Positions 6,092-9,331 of a DNA stretch of 9,331 bases are shown in pieces. Source of the stretch: Lentzea sp. (GTDB lineage: Bacteria > Actinomycetota > Actinomycetes > Mycobacteriales > Pseudonocardiaceae); the NCBI GenBank assembly GCA_030146905.1, contig JASLAV010000777.1, positions 1-9,331 on the forward strand. The letters are read 5' to 3'. Under the pieces are notes generated by a model. The model ran no database searches and was not told the origin of the DNA. It saw only the letters and a list, made by a program, of their open reading frames with translations. The position numbers and the translations under genes are program-made. Position 1 is the stretch's first letter. The number at the start of each line of letters is the position of its first letter.

Positions 6092-7858
6092 ATGACCGCG
6101 TCCCGCCGCTCCTTCCTGCTCGGCACCGGTGCCACCGCCGCCGCTACCGCCCTGGTCACGCCTGGTTCAGCAGTCGCTGACAACGTTGTCGGACCCGGCC
6201 GTCCCGACCCGGAGGCGCGACGGTTCACGCTCGCGGTGATCCCGGACACGCAGTACATGTTCGACCTCGACCGCGGCGACTCGGCGCCGTTGAAGGCGAC
6301 GCTGCAGTACCTGGTCGACCACCAGCGCTCCGAGAACATCGTCTTCGTCTCCCACCTCGGCGACCTCGTCGAGAACGCTCAGAAGAGCGAGATCGACGAC
6401 ATCAGCGCGCGGTTCGAGGTGCTCGACCGGCGCAAGGTCGGGTACAGCGTGCTCGCGGGCAACCACGACGTGCCGGACTCGCGCACCGACGACCAGCGCG
6501 GGCGGACGCCGTACCTCGACAGGTTCGGGCCGCAGCGGTTCCGCCAGTCGCCGACATTCCGCGGTGCGAGCGCCGACGGCTACAACTCGTTCCACGTCTT
6601 CCGCGCCGCCGGGAAGGAGTGGCTGGTCCTCGCGCTGGACTGGCGCATGTCCGCCCGCGGTTTCGAGTGGGCCCGGTCGGTGCTCTCGAAGCACCCGGAG
6701 CTGCCCGTCATCCTCACCACGCACGAGCTGGCCCGCGACGGCCAGGACGGTGTCGCGGAGATGTCCGACTACGGCCGCAGGCTGTGGGAAGAGCTGATCA
6801 AGGACAACGACCAGGTCTTCCTGACGTTGAACGGCCACTTCTGGCCGCCTGCCAGGGCCAGCTTCCGCAACGCCTTCGGCAACGAGGTGCACGTGCACAT
6901 CACCAACTACCAGGACCGCTACTACGGCGGCGGCGCGATGATCCGCCTGTACCACTTCGACCTGGACCGCGGGACGATCGACGTGCGGACGCTGTCGCCG
7001 TGGCTGCTCGGCAAGAAGGCGCTCAACCCGCTGGAGCGCAAGGAGATCGAGCTGACCGGCCCCGCCGACCGGTTCAGCGTGCCGATCGACTTCGAGCAGC
7101 GGTTCGCGCGGTTCGACCCGCCGGTGCTGCCTCCCGCGCAGCCCGTTCGCGACGTCCTGGTGCGCGGCACGCTCGCGTACTGGCGGCTCGGTGAAGGGCT
7201 GGAAGACCTGTCGGGCAACGGGAACGACCTCCGGCAGACCGGTTCGCTGGTCGCGTCGGACGACCACCACCGGTTCGCGCCGTCGCACCGGTCGCTGTAC
7301 TTCGGCAAGGACGGCCACCTGTCCACCGCGGAGTCGGCGCCGCTGAACCGGGAGACGTTCGAGCGCGGCTACACGATCGAGGTGTTCCTCAAGCTGCCCG
7401 CGGGCTTCGACCACCCGTGGTGCGGCCTGCTGACCAAGCTCGCGCCCGGTTCCGCCGCCGGCAAGACCGGTGACGACCCGAGCGAGCCGATCGCCACGCT
7501 GAACGTCGCCGGCGGCGGCCAGCTGCAGTGGGCGGTGTTCCCGCGCAACCTGCCGGGCATCTCCACGAACTGGGGCCACGAGATGGACTACGAGACGTGG
7601 TGGCACATCGCGGTGGTCAACGACGGCGTGCACACCACGATGTACGTCGACGGATCTCCGTTGCTGCGCAACCCTTCCACGCCCGCGCGCGGCATCTCCA
7701 CCGCCGGTGACCCGTGGCTCATCGGCGCCTACGCCTACAACAGGGTCGTCGAGAAGTCCTTGCACGGCTGGATCGGCGACGTGCGGATCGTGAACCGCGC
7801 CCTGGACCGCTCCGAGTTCATGCGATCGCGGGCAGCCCGAACCGCGGGAACAGACTGA
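6092..7858 (+). CDS. Tat-exported calcineurin-like metallophosphoesterase with C-terminal LamG-like domain
   Basis: A 588-residue predicted extracellular protein. It opens with a twin-arginine signal (SRRSFLL at 4-10, then a hydrophobic Ala-rich stretch and AVA before residue 30), so it is likely exported folded with its metals. The phosphoesterase domain spans about 46-300 with motifs in order: PDTQ (Asp52), GDLVE (Asp91), GNHD (Asn124, His125), TTHE (His211) and NGH (His249). The last motif reads GHFW, so the usual second His of GHxH is Trp251. A linker to about 355 leads into a concanavalin-like LamG domain (about 358-578: AYWRLGEG, GNGNDL, WWHIAVV, YVDG, GDVRIVNRAL), expected to bind glycans or cell-surface polymers. 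The substrate (phosphodiester, nucleotide or cell-envelope phosphate) is unknown. The ATG at 6092 is set by the Tat motif; the open frame upstream lies over the permease gene. The last 41 bp overlap the 3' end of the sigma factor gene on the other strand. Confidence 0.88.
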   Translation: MTASRRSFLLGTGATAAATALVTPGSAVADNVVGPGRPDPEARRFTLAVIPDTQYMFDLDRGDSAPLKATLQYLVDHQRSENIVFVSHLGDLVENAQKSEIDDISARFEVLDRRKVGYSVLAGNHDVPDSRTDDQRGRTPYLDRFGPQRFRQSPTFRGASADGYNSFHVFRAAGKEWLVLALDWRMSARGFEWARSVLSKHPELPVILTTHELARDGQDGVAEMSDYGRRLWEELIKDNDQVFLTLNGHFWPPARASFRNAFGNEVHVHITNYQDRYYGGGAMIRLYHFDLDRGTIDVRTLSPWLLGKKALNPLERKEIELTGPADRFSVPIDFEQRFARFDPPVLPPAQPVRDVLVRGTLAYWRLGEGLEDLSGNGNDLRQTGSLVASDDHHRFAPSHRSLYFGKDGHLSTAESAPLNRETFERGYTIEVFLKLPAGFDHPWCGLLTKLAPGSAAGKTGDDPSEPIATLNVAGGGQLQWAVFPRNLPGISTNWGHEMDYETWWHIAVVNDGVHTTMYVDGSPLLRNPSTPARGISTAGDPWLIGAYAYNRVVEKSLHGWIGDVRIVNRALDRSEFMRSRAARTAGTD

Positions 7859-8738
7859 GGTCGAAGAACGACGAGACGCGCGTGATCCGGTCGTCGCGGA
7901 TCTCCAGCACCTGGAGGTTGAACGGCCGGAACACGCCGTCCTCCGCCCGCAGGTACAGGCCGTGGGCCGGCTGGCCGTTCGCCTGGGTCCCGATCATCCT
8001 GGCGCCGTGCGGGACGGCCGGGCACTGGTTCGCCAGGTGCCACGCGACCATGTCGGGGCCGAGGTACCACTGCGGGAACGGCGGCATCTCCCAGACGACG
8101 TCCTCCGCGAACATCCCGATGATCGCCGGGATGTCCTTGGCCTCGAACGCCTTCACCCACCTGTCGAGCAACGCCTTGGCGCCCGCCGGTTCGACGACCT
8201 GGTCCTCGCTGAGGTCGCCGAGCTGAGCGTGGGCCCGTTGCAGGGCGCTGTTGACGGCCGCCACCGTCATCTCCAGCTCGTCGGCGGTCTCGGCCGCGCT
8301 CAGCCGGAGCACGTCGCGCAGGATCAGCACCGCGCGCTGCCTCGGCGGCAGGTGCTGCAGCGCCGCGACGAACGCGAGCCTCGTCGACTCGCGTTCGGTG
8401 ACGATGGCGGCGGGATCGGTCGGGAACGGCTCCAGCCACGGGACCTCGTGGTCCTCGGTGAGCGGGTCGGTCTCCGTCGCGCTCTGCGTCCCCAGCCCGA
8501 ACGGCAGCGGCCGCCGGGCCCGGCCGTCGAGCGCGGTGAGGCAGGCGTTCGTGGCGATCCGGTACAGCCAGGTGCGCACGGACGAACGGCCCTCGAACTT
8601 GCCGTACGACTTCCACGCGCGCAGGTACGTCTCCTGCACCAGGTCCTCGGCGTCGTGCAACGAGCCGAGCATCCGGTAGCAGTGCGCGAGCAGTTCCCGT
8701 CTGAACGGGTCCGCTGCGGTCGCGAAGTCCGTGGTCAC
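7818..8738 (-). CDS. ECF-type sigma-70 factor with C-terminal SnoaL-like domain (SigG/TIGR02960-like)
   Basis: A 306-residue RNA polymerase sigma factor. Region 2 lies at about 11-75 (HCYRMLGS, DAEDLVQETYLRAW, RTWLYRIATNACL). Region 4 lies at about 118-172 (LPPRQRAVLILRDVL, then helix-turn-helix LSAAETADELEMTVAAVNSAL). The linker contains PWLEPFP (100-106), typical of this subfamily. Residues about 185-300 form a SnoaL-like (NTF2-fold) tail, which in related ECF groups takes part in regulating activity. No anti-sigma gene is visible nearby. The GTG start at 8738 overlaps the TGA of the upstream WYL regulator as GTGA, with GGGG 7 nt before it, so translation is probably coupled. The long frame upstream of this GTG is the regulator read out of frame. 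The final 41 bp are shared antisense with the phosphoesterase gene. Confidence 0.92.
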   Translation of the reverse strand: MTTDFATAADPFRRELLAHCYRMLGSLHDAEDLVQETYLRAWKSYGKFEGRSSVRTWLYRIATNACLTALDGRARRPLPFGLGTQSATETDPLTEDHEVPWLEPFPTDPAAIVTERESTRLAFVAALQHLPPRQRAVLILRDVLRLSAAETADELEMTVAAVNSALQRAHAQLGDLSEDQVVEPAGAKALLDRWVKAFEAKDIPAIIGMFAEDVVWEMPPFPQWYLGPDMVAWHLANQCPAVPHGARMIGTQANGQPAHGLYLRAEDGVFRPFNLQVLEIRDDRITRVSSFFDLSLFPRFGLPAIA

Positions 8739-9331
8739 CCTTGCACCCCGATCGATTTCTGCAGCCGTGTGATGAGAGTTCCGATGTGCGCGGTGAGTTC
8801 TTCCGGTCCGCGCACCTCGAAGTCGAGCCCGATGAACAGCAGGTAGAACACGATGCGGTCGAGCGACTCGGCGCCCGTGCGCATGAGGCAGGAGCTGTCG
8901 TCGACCGGTTCCAGGGACACCGACATCGGGGACGTGCGCTCGGCGACGGTCTCCAGCGGTGCGTGGACCTTGATCACGGCCTGGTAGGTGTAGACGCTCG
9001 ACGCCACCTGCCTGGAAACGAACTCCCCGAGGCTCTCGGCCGGCGGTTCGCGCGGCGTGAAGCGCGCGGCGAGGGTGGGCTCGGTGGTGACGCGGTCGAC
9101 GCGGAACGTCCGCCAGTCCTCTTTGGACACGTCCCAGGCGACCAGGTACCACCTCCTGCCGGTGTGCACGAGACCCTGGGGTTCCACGAGCCGTTTCGCG
9201 GGTTCGCCGTGCGTGGAGGCGTAGGTGAACCGCAGCTGCTGGTGGTCGCGGCAGGCGGCGGCGATGATCGTGAGCGTCTCCGGGTCGACCGTCGGACCCG
9301 CGGCCGGCAGGGCCGTGGTGTGCGCCTGAAG
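8735..9331 (-). CDS. WYL-domain transcriptional regulator (YafY/DeoR-like), 3' part
   Basis: The last 198 codons are visible; the gene runs off the right edge, so the N-terminal DNA-binding winged helix is outside the window. The visible part starts just before the WYL domain: the characteristic segment VEPQGLV-HTG-RRWYLVAWD has the Trp-Tyr-Leu at visible residues 61-63, followed by WRTFRVDRV. The C-terminal WCX-type region follows (about 110-198, including LDRIVFYLLFIGLDFEV). WYL domains sense small ligands or nucleic acids and control transcription, so this is likely a ligand-responsive regulator. The apparent GTG at 9187 is internal to the WYL domain and is not a start. Its TGA overlaps the GTG of the sigma gene, indicating one operon. 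Confidence 0.9.
   Translation of the reverse strand, partial: LQAHTTALPAAGPTVDPETLTIIAAACRDHQQLRFTYASTHGEPAKRLVEPQGLVHTGRRWYLVAWDVSKEDWRTFRVDRVTTEPTLAARFTPREPPAESLGEFVSRQVASSVYTYQAVIKVHAPLETVAERTSPMSVSLEPVDDSSCLMRTGAESLDRIVFYLLFIGLDFEVRGPEELTAHIGTLITRLQKSIGVQG

Noticed and set aside
6167..7765. Long - strand open frame opposite the phosphoesterase
   Set aside because: Shadow of a clear Tat and phosphoesterase gene; Val/Arg/Glu-rich with no motif.
8739..9152. Upstream extension of the sigma factor frame
   Set aside because: It is the WYL regulator gene read out of frame; sigma homology begins just after the GTG at 8738.
1..9331. Search for tRNA, CRISPR repeats, transposase genes, attachment sites or an undescribed defence-like system
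   Set aside because: No cloverleaf, regular short repeats, integrase or transposase motifs were seen by eye, and every gene falls into a known family.

Overview
The window comes from a high-GC actinobacterium. The strong G/C bias at third codon positions, GTG starts, an EgtB-EgtC-EgtD ergothioneine cluster, secreted TAP-type peptidases and a SnoaL-tailed ECF sigma factor all fit. A Pseudonocardiales-like genus (Lentzea, Saccharothrix, Amycolatopsis and relatives) is my best guess, but the sequence does not prove it. I see no tRNA, rRNA, CRISPR array, insertion sequence or phage gene. There is no gene-free stretch over 300 bases.

Left part (1-1780, + strand): the 3' end of egtB, then complete egtC and egtD, packed as one operon (3-nt gap, then a 4-nt ATGA overlap). 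EgtD trimethylates histidine to hercynine, EgtB joins hercynine to gamma-glutamylcysteine as a sulfoxide, and EgtC removes the glutamate. The lyase gene egtE, which closes the mycobacterial cluster, does not follow egtD here.

Middle (1844-5259, + strand): two tandem paralogous secreted serine peptidases of the S33/TAP alpha/beta-hydrolase family. Both have Sec signal peptides and complete Ser-Asp-His triads. A perfect 13-bp hairpin lies between them. The region around the catalytic Asp and His is almost identical at the DNA level in the two copies. A second strong hairpin closes the pair and also carries the stop codon of the convergent gene.

Right part (5284-9331): a TauE/SafE-type membrane permease on the - strand. 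Divergent from it is a Tat-exported calcineurin-like phosphoesterase with a C-terminal LamG-like domain on the + strand. On the - strand a WYL-domain regulator (5' end outside the window) is followed by an ECF sigma factor with a SnoaL-like tail, the two coupled by a GTGA stop/start overlap. The phosphoesterase and sigma genes converge and their coding ends overlap by 41 bp.

Overall this is mostly ordinary chromosomal content with known families. I did not find a convincing new multi-gene system. The points most worth checking are the WYL-sigma coupling, the 41-bp antisense overlap, the patchy near-identity of the tandem peptidases and the two strong hairpins.
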